DNA from: Novosphingobium album (ex Hu et al. 2023)
GTDB lineage: Bacteria; Pseudomonadota; Alphaproteobacteria; Sphingomonadales; Sphingomonadaceae
NCBI RefSeq assembly: GCF_022832385.1
Contig: NZ_JALHLE010000023.1
Span: 36,499 to 100,498 of the forward strand
Direction: 5' to 3'
DNA length: 64,000 bases
Numbering within the stretch: position 1 is the stretch's first letter; each line of letters opens with the position of its first letter. Positions 17,859-26,277 of this stretch are shown in pieces. Both the position numbers and the translations under genes were made by a program. The notes under the pieces were generated by a model. The model searched no databases and had not been told where the DNA came from. It worked only from the letters and a program-made list of their open reading frames with translations.

Positions 17859-19064
17859 ATGAAACCTGACACCATCATCAATGGCAAATTCCTGTCAGCG
17901 GCGATGACCGGCGTGCACCGGGTCGCCTTCGAAATCGCCAACGCGCTGGCAAGTCTTTCAGAACAGAATGCGCCGGAGCTACGCGGCCGGCGTTTCGAGG
18001 TGTGGCACTCGCATGACGGGCGAGACAAGGCCGAAGCCATACGCCTGCCGGTTCGGGAGGTAGGCCCGCTTAAGGGCATCCTCTGGGAGCAACTGACGCT
18101 GCCTGCCTGGCAGGGCCATTCCATGCTGCTGAACCTCTGCAATCTCGGTCCGCTTGCCTCCGGCAATGCGTTGACAATGATCCATGACGCGCAGGTTCTG
18201 CTTTCCCCGAAATCCTATGGCCTGGGCTTTCGACTTTGGTACATTACCCTTCAGCGCATCCTGGCACGGCGCAACCGTGCTCTTTTGACCGTTTCCCAAT
18301 ATTCGCGCGAACAAATCGCCAAGGCAGGCCTTGCTCCGGCCGACCGCATCCATGTCATTCACAATGGTGTCGATCACGTGCTGCGCGTGCCGCCGGACGA
18401 TGCTATTCTGGAGCGCTTCTCACTTGCCGGCACAAGCTATGCCCTCGGGCTCGCGACGGTGCAGGCACACAAGAATATCGGAGTTCTTCTCAAGGCTTTC
18501 GCAAAGCCGGAACTGGCTGGAATGAAACTTGTATTGTTCGGCTCGGCCAACCATGCGGCTTTTACCGCAGCAGGACATGAATTGCCGCGCAACGTCGTGT
18601 TTGCAGGGCATGTGACGGACGGTGAACTGCGCGCGCTCATGGAACATGCCTGCGCCCTGCTGTTCCCCTCCACGACTGAGGGATTCGGATTGCCGCCGCT
18701 TGAAGCGATGTTGCTGGGCACACCCGCGGTCTGTGCCCCTTGTGGCGCGCTGCCCGAGGTCTGCGGGGACGCCGCGCTCTATGCCGATCCGCACGATGCC
18801 GGAGCCTGGGCCGCTACTCTGGCCGGCCTGGCAAGCGATTCCGCGCGGCAAGCGGCTCTCAGCGTCCAAGGCCGTACCCATGCCTCTCATTTCACTTGGC
18901 GCAATGCCGCGCTGCGCCTTTTGGATATCCTTGACATTGTGGCCGTTCACCGGCGTGCCATTGCGGACCGATTTTCAGAAGGTCTCGCGCACAATGTCGC
19001 TGCCTGTTCCCCAGCGAACGATCACGTTTCGCTCCATCAAATGCTTTCGGGACGCCGCATATGA
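17859..19064 (+). CDS. GT4-family glycosyltransferase (paralogue of 42284-43438)
   Basis: A 401-residue GT-B enzyme. It shares almost its full length with the enzyme at 42284, including Ile-Ile-Asn-Gly-Lys-Phe-Leu, Met-Thr-Gly-Val-His-Arg-Val-Ala-Phe-Glu-Ile, Trp-His-Ser-His-Asp-Gly-Arg-Asp and the Met-Ile-His-Asp-Ala-Gln-Val-Leu-Leu-Ser-Pro-Lys loop. The donor-binding motif is Glu-Gly-Phe-Gly-Leu-Pro-Pro-Leu-Glu. The C-terminus carries about 30 extra residues not matched in the paralogue. The stop codon overlaps the next gene's ATG (ATGA), so the two are translationally coupled. It probably adds a sugar in EPS repeat-unit assembly; the paralogue may use the same donor. Confidence 0.9.
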   Translation: MKPDTIINGKFLSAAMTGVHRVAFEIANALASLSEQNAPELRGRRFEVWHSHDGRDKAEAIRLPVREVGPLKGILWEQLTLPAWQGHSMLLNLCNLGPLASGNALTMIHDAQVLLSPKSYGLGFRLWYITLQRILARRNRALLTVSQYSREQIAKAGLAPADRIHVIHNGVDHVLRVPPDDAILERFSLAGTSYALGLATVQAHKNIGVLLKAFAKPELAGMKLVLFGSANHAAFTAAGHELPRNVVFAGHVTDGELRALMEHACALLFPSTTEGFGLPPLEAMLLGTPAVCAPCGALPEVCGDAALYADPHDAGAWAATLAGLASDSARQAALSVQGRTHASHFTWRNAALRLLDILDIVAVHRRAIADRFSEGLAHNVAACSPANDHVSLHQMLSGRRI

Positions 19065-19948
19065 GTGATGGGCCCAGTGTTGCCGTGGTGATCGCCAGCC
19101 TTGGCAGGCCGGATCTGATAAAAGACATCATCGCGCGCATGGAGCTGCAGACTCGCAAGCCGGATATCCTTCTGTTTTCGACAGTGACGCCGCAGGACTT
19201 GCCCGAAGATTTCGTCGATTCCACCACCGTAAAAGCCATATTCGGCCCGAAAGGCCTGACGCGTCAACGCAATGCCGCGCTGGATTATCTGGGTGGTCGC
19301 TACGACATCGTCCTCTTCTACGACGATGACTTCATCCCCTCTCGTTTCAGTATCCAGAATGTCGCGTTATTCTTTCATGGCCATCCCGAGGTGGCAGGCG
19401 CAACCGGCCATGTTCTGGTGGATGGAATCAACACTTCCGGCATCGGCAAAGAGGAAGGGGAACGGATTGTCGCGCACTACGACCGCGACCAGGAATTCTC
19501 GGACGTGGTCGAGGCAGAACTTGTCGGGCTCTACGGCTGCAACATGGCGTACCGGATGTCCGCGATTGGCAGCACGCGCTTCGACGAGCGTCTGCGTCTC
19601 TATGCGTGGCAGGAAGACATTGATTTCGCCATGGCTCTGCAACCCCGCGGAAAAATTGTCAAAACACGCGCTTTCGCCGGTGTGCATCAGGGATTGAAGC
19701 ATGGGCGCACCCCTGGCCTGCGGCTGGGCTATTCGCAGGTAATCAATCCGCTTTACCTTGCGGCAAAAGGCACGATGCCGATCGGTTTCGCCCTGAAGCT
19801 GATCACAAAAAACCTGCTAGCCAACCATCTGAAGATGCTCGCCCCGGAACCCTGGGTAGACCGCAAGGGCCGGGCCCGAGGAAACTGGGCCGGCCTGTGG
19901 GATGTTTTCCGGGGACGCCTTACCCCGGAAAAGATCGAAGACCTTTGA
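19061..19948 (+). CDS. GT2-family glycosyltransferase
   Basis: A 295-residue GT-A glycosyltransferase of family 2. The N-terminal strand Val-Ala-Val-Val-Ile-Ala-Ser-Leu-Gly-Arg-Pro is the nucleotide-binding start, and Phe-Tyr-Asp-Asp-Asp-Phe (about residue 88) is the metal-binding DxD-type motif. A Trp-Gln-Glu-Asp-Ile-Asp-Phe motif near residue 188 matches the catalytic-base ED region. It should transfer a sugar with inversion in EPS repeat-unit synthesis. It overlaps the preceding GT4 gene by four bases. Confidence 0.88.
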   Translation: MSDGPSVAVVIASLGRPDLIKDIIARMELQTRKPDILLFSTVTPQDLPEDFVDSTTVKAIFGPKGLTRQRNAALDYLGGRYDIVLFYDDDFIPSRFSIQNVALFFHGHPEVAGATGHVLVDGINTSGIGKEEGERIVAHYDRDQEFSDVVEAELVGLYGCNMAYRMSAIGSTRFDERLRLYAWQEDIDFAMALQPRGKIVKTRAFAGVHQGLKHGRTPGLRLGYSQVINPLYLAAKGTMPIGFALKLITKNLLANHLKMLAPEPWVDRKGRARGNWAGLWDVFRGRLTPEKIEDL

Positions 19949-20037
19949 AAAGGCTGCCCGGTTCCAATCCTACCTGAATACCTCGAAAAACCTCTGGCGT
20001 GTAGCGGCTTGAGCTGATTCATTGCCTCTGCGTTTCA

Positions 20038-20250
20038 GTGGTGGCGGTGGTAGACTTCGAGGTATTCCGTGGGGCGCCGATTGCGGCGCTACGCCGCCAT
20101 CCTCGCAGCAAGCGTGGCCGCCCACCCTTTCGCCCCGGTGCGGATGTCCAGGGTCCTGGTGCTCGGGCTCGACGGCAAAATGCCCGTGCGAAGCAACGCA
20201 ATACTCAGGAAGAGAAGGCAGCGATCAAGAAGGGCTTTCTGCTCCTTGTC
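20038..20250 (+). mobile_element. IS5-family transposase remnant
   Basis: The frame starting near 20038 reads Val-Asp-Phe-Glu-Val-Phe-Arg, then Arg-Gly-Arg-Pro-Pro-Phe, the N-terminal pattern of IS5/IS1031 transposases. After a frameshift the next piece reads Pro-Val-Arg-Met-Ser-Arg-Val-Leu-Val-Leu, and further on Arg-Asn-Thr-Gln-Glu-Glu-Lys-Ala-Ala-Ile-Lys appears, a mid-protein motif. Most of the catalytic domain is missing. No terminal repeats were identified. It sits between the GT2 gene and the flippase operon. Confidence 0.6.
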
Positions 20251-20464
20251 GGCGCAAGCCCGTCACCGTCACTCCCAAATCGGCGGGTTCTTCGAGGTGT
20301 CCGACTGGGACCGGGGACAACGGGCGCGGCATTCACGCTCAATAGCAATAGTGATTTAAGCACCAGGATTTGACGGTAAAGGGGGCTTTTTTTGGAGGAG
20401 ATGTGTTCCACTACCCACTTTTATCGTTTAATCTAACTCGATTGAGCGCTGCCTGTCTATCCAG

Positions 20465-21007
20465 ATGTGCAATTGCCTCCGGTTGCCGTTTCCTCGAATT
20501 TATGGTCCGGGAAGCTTGCACTTCAGGTGTCACAATGGGATTTGCCGTGCAATTTCCGAACCAGGAATTCCGGTGTCGCCTGCAACCAGCCTTGATCGTC
20601 TTCCCGCCGCCGGACTTCGCGCAAGAGGTCCCGGTGCTGTCTCGAAAGGTCCCGTCGATTGCTCGCTCGTGCCCGAACATTTGGTTTCGCACCTGGATCT
20701 TTGGGTTGAAGCCTTCACCATGCCGGAACAACGTCCGGAACATGCGGTGGCCTGGGCATCGGACCTTGCGGACTCTCCCGGGCCAAAGATGTGGCGGCAA
20801 CCGCATGCCCGGTTGCCTGAGGATATCGCCCCCCGGAGCCGCGATATCTGGTTATGGCTCGCAAGTCCGCGCAAGCGAGGCGAGGTCCGCGGGCGTAAAC
20901 TGAGTTCTGGGTGGGATGTGGCGCTTGCGTTGCCGCATGGCGAGCGATCGGAAGCGTTGGTCGAACGTTTGAACGAACTCAGTTGGAACTGCGTTTCGAA
21001 ATGGTGA
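20465..21007 (+). CDS. Unrecognised protein coupled to the flippase gene
   Basis: I do not recognise this product (180 residues from ATG 20465). From about residue 30 on, codon choice looks coding and the protein ends Leu-Val-Glu-Arg-Leu-Asn-Glu-Leu-Ser-Trp-Asn. Its stop overlaps the flippase ATG (ATGGTGA at 21001-21007), the arrangement expected of a real upstream operon partner. The first ~30 residues are Cys-rich and less convincing, so the true start may lie further in or the 5' end may be damaged by the adjacent IS5 scar. No membrane segment is seen. Confidence 0.4.
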   Translation: MCNCLRLPFPRIYGPGSLHFRCHNGICRAISEPGIPVSPATSLDRLPAAGLRARGPGAVSKGPVDCSLVPEHLVSHLDLWVEAFTMPEQRPEHAVAWASDLADSPGPKMWRQPHARLPEDIAPRSRDIWLWLASPRKRGEVRGRKLSSGWDVALALPHGERSEALVERLNELSWNCVSKW

Positions 21008-22494
21008 CCCCGACAAGCATACGCGGCAAGGTCGCGGATGGCGCAATACTGCTGACGTTCGTTCGGATATTCACCCGGGTGTTCGACTTTGTTACGCTGA
21101 TCATCCTGACAAGGCATCTGCTGCCTCGGGAATTTGGTCTTGTAGCGATCGCCTTGACTGTCATGCAGATCACCGAGGCGGTCATGGAAATGCCGACCGC
21201 GCAGGTTTTGTTGCAGATCGCAAGTCCGAAGCGACGGCATCTGGATACCGCATTTACGCTTTCCTTGCTGCGTGGCCTTGCCATCGGCGTGTTCCTGTGT
21301 GCGGTCGCATGGCCGTTAGCCCTTTTTTACGGCGACATGCGGCTGGTCGCGCTCATCTGCGCACTGGCGCTAGCGCCGGCCACGCGCAGTCTGCGAAGCC
21401 CCAAGCTTTTCGAATACTACAAGGCCATGCGCTTCGGCCCCGATGCTTTGGCCGAGACAATCGGAAAAGCCGCTGCCCTTGTTGCCTCGGCGTCGGTCGC
21501 GATAGCTACGGGCAGCTATTGGGCCATCGCTATCGCTACGATTACCGCACCTTTCGTAGGTGCACTGGCCAGTTTCGTGATTGCCCCGTACAGGCCGCGG
21601 CTAACGCTGGTCCACTGGCGTCTTTTCCATAAATATATTGGCTGGAACATGGCGGGGCAGGTCGCCAGTGCCCTGAATTGGCAGTGCGACCGTTTCACAT
21701 TGGGCAAGCTGACGTCGCAAACAACGTTGGGCCTGTTTTCGATTGCCAAAGATCTGGGGTCGACTGTGCTGAAGGCGATGATCGACACGCTCGCGCGTCC
21801 GATCATTGTCGCGTTTTCAACGGTCAGGCATGATTCCGTCCGGCTTGCGACTGCCTTTTCCAAGGTCATTAGCGTGACCTATTCCATCGGTTTGCCGGTC
21901 GCCGTGGGCCAGGCCCTGTTGGCCCGGGAATTCATTTTTCTGATCTTTGGACCCAAATGGGTGGAAGCGGCACCCGTGTTCCAGGCCGTTTGTCTTGGCT
22001 TCATTCCGGGTTTCTATTCCAACACATCATCTGCGCTTTTTTATGCACTCGGAAAGCCCGAATTGGTCTTCAGCAGAAATTTTGCCGATTTTGTCTTTCG
22101 CGTGCCCCTGATGATCGGAAGCATACTGCTGTTTGGCTGGATTGGTGCGGCATACGCCCTGGTTCTCGCGGAGGTGTGGCTGGCCTTGATCTGCCTCACC
22201 AAGGTGAGCAAGCTCCTGGACGCATCCTGGACAAGTCAAATTGTGCCGCTCTGGCGAGGAATGCTGAGCGTCCTTGCCATGACTGTTGCTGTGGAAATGG
22301 CACGCTGGGACAGTCCTCGGATCGAGAATGTGGCGGCAGCTGTCGATTCTCTGCTGAGGATAGTTCCGCTAGCGGCGGTGGTTTATGTCGCCACCCATAT
22401 TGCCACCTGGTGGTTTAGCGGCCGCCCGGAAGGAGTCGAGTGGACGGCGCTGGGCCTGGTTCGTTCAAAATTTAGAAAGCCAGCCATCCTGTAG
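21001..22494 (+). CDS. Wzx-like flippase (first)
   Basis: A 497-residue membrane protein with 12-14 hydrophobic segments and few charged residues between them, of the MATE/MOP polysaccharide-transport class. The N-terminus Gly-Ala-Ile-Leu-Leu-Thr-Phe-Val-Arg-Ile-Phe-Thr-Arg, followed by His-Leu-Leu-Pro-Arg-Glu-Phe-Gly-Leu-Val-Ala-Ile-Ala, is typical of lipopolysaccharide/EPS flippases. It should move undecaprenyl-diphosphate-linked repeat units to the periplasmic face. The frame is open upstream, but ATG 21001 fits the family start. It is one of two flippases in the locus; the other is at 29013. Confidence 0.85.
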   Translation: MVTPTSIRGKVADGAILLTFVRIFTRVFDFVTLIILTRHLLPREFGLVAIALTVMQITEAVMEMPTAQVLLQIASPKRRHLDTAFTLSLLRGLAIGVFLCAVAWPLALFYGDMRLVALICALALAPATRSLRSPKLFEYYKAMRFGPDALAETIGKAAALVASASVAIATGSYWAIAIATITAPFVGALASFVIAPYRPRLTLVHWRLFHKYIGWNMAGQVASALNWQCDRFTLGKLTSQTTLGLFSIAKDLGSTVLKAMIDTLARPIIVAFSTVRHDSVRLATAFSKVISVTYSIGLPVAVGQALLAREFIFLIFGPKWVEAAPVFQAVCLGFIPGFYSNTSSALFYALGKPELVFSRNFADFVFRVPLMIGSILLFGWIGAAYALVLAEVWLALICLTKVSKLLDASWTSQIVPLWRGMLSVLAMTVAVEMARWDSPRIENVAAAVDSLLRIVPLAAVVYVATHIATWWFSGRPEGVEWTALGLVRSKFRKPAIL

Positions 22495-22871
22495 GTTAGG
22501 ATCCGACCGGGATCGGCCAGAACCTGCAGCTGGCCAAGTCTACTCACAATGGCAAACTCGTTACGTCCAATGCCCGGTTGCGACCGGGAGGCAATTTGGC
22601 AAAATCTCGTATCAGTCCTTTTGCAGACGGAAGTGATTGTGCTGTCAGCATTTGCTCAGGTCTTGGTCAAGGAGGCCAGTCCGATGAAGAATTACCCGGA
22701 CGATGTTTCGGGCCTTGCGCTGCTCTCGTCCATGGTTTCCAGGCACCCGAAAGGTCGTTCGGGTAAACTTGGCCTGTCTGACAACGGATGTGAGTTGCGG
22801 AGTTCGGGAACTGCGCTGGTGGCGCGGAATGATCCGACTCTTCGTGGTCCGGTCCATGGCGGACGGCAGCG
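22495..22871. other. Intergenic stretch without recognised gene
   Basis: About 375 bases between flippase and polymerase candidates, with no frame I would support. Short open frames are present but have no recognisable motif. The stretch may hold a promoter for the downstream gene or remnants of a deleted one. Confidence 0.3.
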
Positions 22872-24347
22872 GTGGCACTGACATTCATCGGATGGTTGGA
22901 ACTGGCCATCGGCATCATCCTGCTAATTGCCGGTTCGCTGCGAAGCACGTTTGCTTTCATGTTACTGACGGGGCTGCTCGGCGGTTCGGCGGCAATACTC
23001 CTGCCCAGCCTGGGCGGATCTTCGATTCCGCCGCTCGAACTTGCAATCCTGTTCGTCTACGTTCGGATGCTTTCTCCTGAGCGTGGCAATTTCACATTGT
23101 TGTATGATGCGCTGTGGGCGAACAGCGCCCTGCTCCTTTTCACCGCGTACGGGATCGCCATCGCGTTCCTTGGGCCTCATCTGTTTGCAGGCCAGATCAA
23201 CGTTACTCCAATGCGCGTGGGCGAGGCGACTGGACTGTTCGATACCGATCCTCTCATGCCATCGTCGCAGAATATCACATCCGCCTTCTACATGTTCGGG
23301 TCTCTGCTCGTGGCTATTGCGGCGCACACTGTTTGCCGGCGAAATAGCGAAGGCCTCAACACCATGATATCCGCCGGCATCGCAATCGGCTGGTGGCACA
23401 TTGCGCTCGGCATCATCGATCTCATCACCCGCGACACATCGGCGGCAACCTACCTGGACCTGATGCGGAACGGCAATTATGCGCAACTCGACCAGTCGTC
23501 GCAGGGTTTTGTCCGCATCAGGGGGCTGTTCACCGAAACCTCTGCGTTCGCCGAATTCGGCTTCGGCTATTTCGTCCTCAGTGCCGAGCTGTGGTACCGC
23601 TCCATCCGGCCCCGGGCGACCGGCATTCTTGCTCTTTGTCTGGCGGCGATCCTTTTCTTCAGTACGTCATCGACCGCATACGTCAGCCTTTTCGCCTACG
23701 TCACGTTCGTGGTTGCGAGGATGCTTTTGCTTCCACAGATGGTGGAAGGAAGCAGAGTAAGGCAGATCGCATTTTCCATTTTGGCCGGCGGCGTAATGGT
23801 GGCAGTGCTAATGCTGTCAGTGCCGGAATTGCCGTCTGCGATAGGCGATCTCGTATTGGATGCAACAGTTAACAAGTCGACGACAAGTTCCGGGCAGCAG
23901 AGACTGTTCTGGGCGCTGCAAGGCTGGGATGCTTTTAAAGTGTCATATGGCCTCGGAATTGGTCCGGGAAGCTTCAGATCTTCAAGCATGATTACAGCGA
24001 TACTTGGATCAATGGGTGTGATTGGCGTCGTTACATTCACAACATATCTGATCCTCGTCTTTGCCCCATGGCGCGTCTCGACGTTTGCACGGGCCGCAGA
24101 GCCGCAGGATTCTGTAGGGGGCGCATTCGCGGTCGCCGCTCTACTCTGCCTGGCGCCGGCTGCCGTGGCATCTCCGAAGCCCGATCCCGGTACGAATTTC
24201 GGCTTTTTTGCGGGCGTCGCGCTAGCCTCTCGATCACGCAAAACCAGATCACACGCGCCTCATCCCGGCAGACGGGTCGGGCAGCATCCAGCTGTGATCT
24301 CCGAAAAGGAGGATCTGCTTGCCAATGCGAACGCATCGTTCCCTTGA
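22872..24347 (+). CDS. Wzy-like polysaccharide polymerase / O-antigen ligase-like protein
   Basis: A 491-residue protein with about ten to twelve membrane segments and one larger periplasmic loop (about residues 110-220), the layout of Wzy polymerases and O-antigen ligases. The loop carries an Arg-Ile-Arg-Gly-Leu-Phe-Thr-Glu-Thr-Ser-Ala-Phe-Ala-Glu motif, and a Gly-Ile-Gly-Pro-Gly-Ser-Phe-Arg motif follows later, both seen in this class. It should polymerise EPS repeat units in the periplasm. It starts at a GTG without a clear ribosome site. The C-terminal ~50 residues are Arg/His-rich and unusual. It is the only polymerase candidate in the window. Confidence 0.75.
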   Translation: MALTFIGWLELAIGIILLIAGSLRSTFAFMLLTGLLGGSAAILLPSLGGSSIPPLELAILFVYVRMLSPERGNFTLLYDALWANSALLLFTAYGIAIAFLGPHLFAGQINVTPMRVGEATGLFDTDPLMPSSQNITSAFYMFGSLLVAIAAHTVCRRNSEGLNTMISAGIAIGWWHIALGIIDLITRDTSAATYLDLMRNGNYAQLDQSSQGFVRIRGLFTETSAFAEFGFGYFVLSAELWYRSIRPRATGILALCLAAILFFSTSSTAYVSLFAYVTFVVARMLLLPQMVEGSRVRQIAFSILAGGVMVAVLMLSVPELPSAIGDLVLDATVNKSTTSSGQQRLFWALQGWDAFKVSYGLGIGPGSFRSSSMITAILGSMGVIGVVTFTTYLILVFAPWRVSTFARAAEPQDSVGGAFAVAALLCLAPAAVASPKPDPGTNFGFFAGVALASRSRKTRSHAPHPGRRVGQHPAVISEKEDLLANANASFP

Positions 24348-24366
24348 AAGACGGGCAGCGCCTTGA

Positions 24367-25566
24367 ACCCCGGAGGCGCTAACTGATCAGTCTACGCAGC
24401 AGCTTGAAGTTACGATTCCCCTATCACGAAGGAAACGTGTCATTCTCGTTCATGTCCATCTCCCATACGGCTTCGGGCAGGACACCTGGCGCAGGCGCCA
24501 TGACGAAGGCTCTCTAATCGGCATCAACGATCCCGATCCCTATGGCTATAGACATGCCGAAAAGCTGGGTGCGGTAATGTCGTTCTCGATCGACCATCCT
24601 GAAAGTCGATTGGGATGGCTGATTCGAATGGGTTGGCGCTGGCTGCTTGGCTTTGACTTTTTACATGCCTTTCACAACCGCCATAAACTCGTTACCGCCG
24701 AGGTGGTCTGGACCCATACTGAATCGCAATTTCTCAGTGTTCTTCTGCTGTTTGAGTTGCTGCGGATCAAGCGGGACAAGCGCCCGCGCCTGATCGCACA
24801 AAGCGTCTGGCTCGTCGATGAATGGGACAGGAAACCTGCTGTTCACAAATGGCTATGTCGAACCCTGATCCGCAAAGCTGATGTGTTGACATTCCACTCG
24901 CCGGACAATCGCGCGAGGGCTCACGAACTGTTCCCCGGTCAGAAAACCGAGCTTGTTCTGTTCGGAATTCCGGTAGAACGGACCGTGGCTCCGGAATTCC
25001 GGGCCTCCGGTCCGCGCTTGCGCTTGCTGGCCGTTGGCAATGACCCCCAGCGCGACTGGGCAACCCTCATCGACGCGGTTGCAGGGATGCCTGACTGGCA
25101 CCTCAGAATTGTTTCGCAGACCTGTCCATCGCGCCTTGCCGAAGGGGTGGACAATGTTGAAATCCTGCCCGTCTCGAGCAACGAGGAGCTGATGAGCCTC
25201 TATAGCTCGGCGGACCTTGCCATTGTTCCGCTGGTCACGAATTTCCATGCGTCGGGGATTACCGCGCTGGAAGAGGCGGTGCTAATGGGCATACCCGTCA
25301 TCGCGAGCGATACCGGCGGACTTCACGCCTACTTCAGTGATGACATGGTAACATATGTCGAGCCGGGAAATCACGCGGACATGCGCGCGGCGATCGAAGT
25401 GCTTACTTCGCAACCCGAAGCCAGGCTGGCCAAGGCGCGCCTGGCACAGACGCAAACGACGCACGAAGGCCTGAGCTCCTTCTCCTTTGCTCGCCGCCAT
25501 GTCGAGATATCTCGCGCATTGCTTGAAAGAGGTGGCTTGGAGGCCGTCTCGAAAGTGGTTGAGTAA
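24367..25566 (+). CDS. Glycosyltransferase (GT4-like) with no canonical start for its N-terminus
   Basis: The protein continues upstream of its first ATG (24577) with a good GT-B start: Val-Ile-Leu-Val-His-Val-His-Leu-Pro-Tyr-Gly and Pro-Tyr-Gly-Tyr-Arg-His-Ala-Glu. That part has no ATG, GTG or TTG in frame back to the stop at 24364-24366. An ATT at 24442 has GAAGGA eight bases before it. The C-terminal domain has Ala-Val-Gly-Asn-Asp-Pro-Gln-Arg-Asp-Trp, and His-Ala-Ser-Gly-Ile-Thr-Ala-Leu-Glu-Glu-Ala in the E-x7-E region. It probably adds an EPS sugar if translated. The listed start is the limit of the open frame. Rare start, 5' frameshift and pseudogene are all possible. Confidence 0.7.
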   Translation, partial: TPEALTDQSTQQLEVTIPLSRRKRVILVHVHLPYGFGQDTWRRRHDEGSLIGINDPDPYGYRHAEKLGAVMSFSIDHPESRLGWLIRMGWRWLLGFDFLHAFHNRHKLVTAEVVWTHTESQFLSVLLLFELLRIKRDKRPRLIAQSVWLVDEWDRKPAVHKWLCRTLIRKADVLTFHSPDNRARAHELFPGQKTELVLFGIPVERTVAPEFRASGPRLRLLAVGNDPQRDWATLIDAVAGMPDWHLRIVSQTCPSRLAEGVDNVEILPVSSNEELMSLYSSADLAIVPLVTNFHASGITALEEAVLMGIPVIASDTGGLHAYFSDDMVTYVEPGNHADMRAAIEVLTSQPEARLAKARLAQTQTTHEGLSSFSFARRHVEISRALLERGGLEAVSKVVE

Positions 25567-25574
25567 CCGAGGAG

Positions 25575-25915
25575 AGTTCGACCCGAGGCTTTCGCCAAAA
25601 AATCCCTCTCCACCAGCAATTGCCCGATCTTGGCATGCAGATTCTCAATTTCCGCTTGGGCCTCCGCCTTGGACGCTTGCTCCCCGCCATCGAACAGGCT
25701 GGCCATCCCGTCCATCGCCTGACGCTTCCATCCCCCGATCATCGTATGGGGGATACCATGCTTGGCGGCCAGCTCCGCCAGCGTCGGTTCGCAACGGATC
25801 GCCTCCATCGCAACCTTCGCCTTGAATTCCGCGCTGTAGCGCTTCCTCGCCTTCTTCTTGCCCGTCCGTTCCTCACGTCGGGATGTGCTTAACATCCTGT
25901 CCAGATTTCCAGCAC
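25575..25915 (-). mobile_element. IS3-family element remnant: orfA without orfB
   Basis: The minus strand encodes an almost complete OrfA from about 25895 to 25580: Arg-Tyr-Ser-Ala-Glu-Phe-Lys-Ala-Lys-Val-Ala, then Leu-Ala-Glu-Leu-Ala-Ala-Lys-His-Gly-Ile (helix-turn-helix), and Lys-Ile-Gly-Gln-Leu-Leu-Val-Glu-Arg-Asp-Phe-Leu at the end. The catalytic OrfB is absent because the element is cut directly after the glycosyltransferase stop. A TGTCCAG-like sequence near 25909 may be the surviving terminal repeat. The element cannot move by itself. Confidence 0.75.
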
Positions 25916-25940
25916 CACCTCAGCCCCCCTCACGATGGAC

Positions 25941-26173
25941 AAGTAATCCATTGGGAGTAGCCCCCTGCCCGGCCTCACGGGACCGCGGCCGCTTACGACG
26001 AAGCTGCCCGTCGGCGTCAATGGTTGCCTACCTCGGAAACTCCGCGAAAAAATGGATTGTCCGATAGAGTAATCTGACCGCTCTAATTTCGGGCGCAGAC
26101 TGCCCCGATTGCCCCACTGCAGAGCAATTATTCCATTTGACTCAATCCATTCGCTACCGGCAACTGGAGGGCG
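25941..26173 (+). repeat. Leader repeat, copy A (direct repeat with 40649-40833)
   Basis: The segment begins with GTAATCCATT, then a variable ~100 bases, then AATGGATTGT at 26051, so the ends form an inverted repeat. From 26051 to 26173 the DNA is very similar to 40711-40833, including GCGCAGACTGCCCCGATTG and CAATTATTCCA. In both copies the conserved part lies just upstream of a glycan gene and in the same orientation. It looks like a shared untranslated leader or promoter, or the trace of a mobile sequence; I do not recognise it. Confidence 0.7.
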
Positions 26174-26277
26174 AACGCCCGTCGTGGCAAGGCATTGCAC
26201 CGGCGACCTGCCTTTTCCGCACCTTCGATGAGGAGCTTTTTTCTTTGAAATCCTCCGAACCGCCAAGTGCAAATATT

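Noticed and set aside
22549..22881. 110-residue frame before the polymerase candidate
   Set aside because: No motif, no ribosome site and unconvincing composition.
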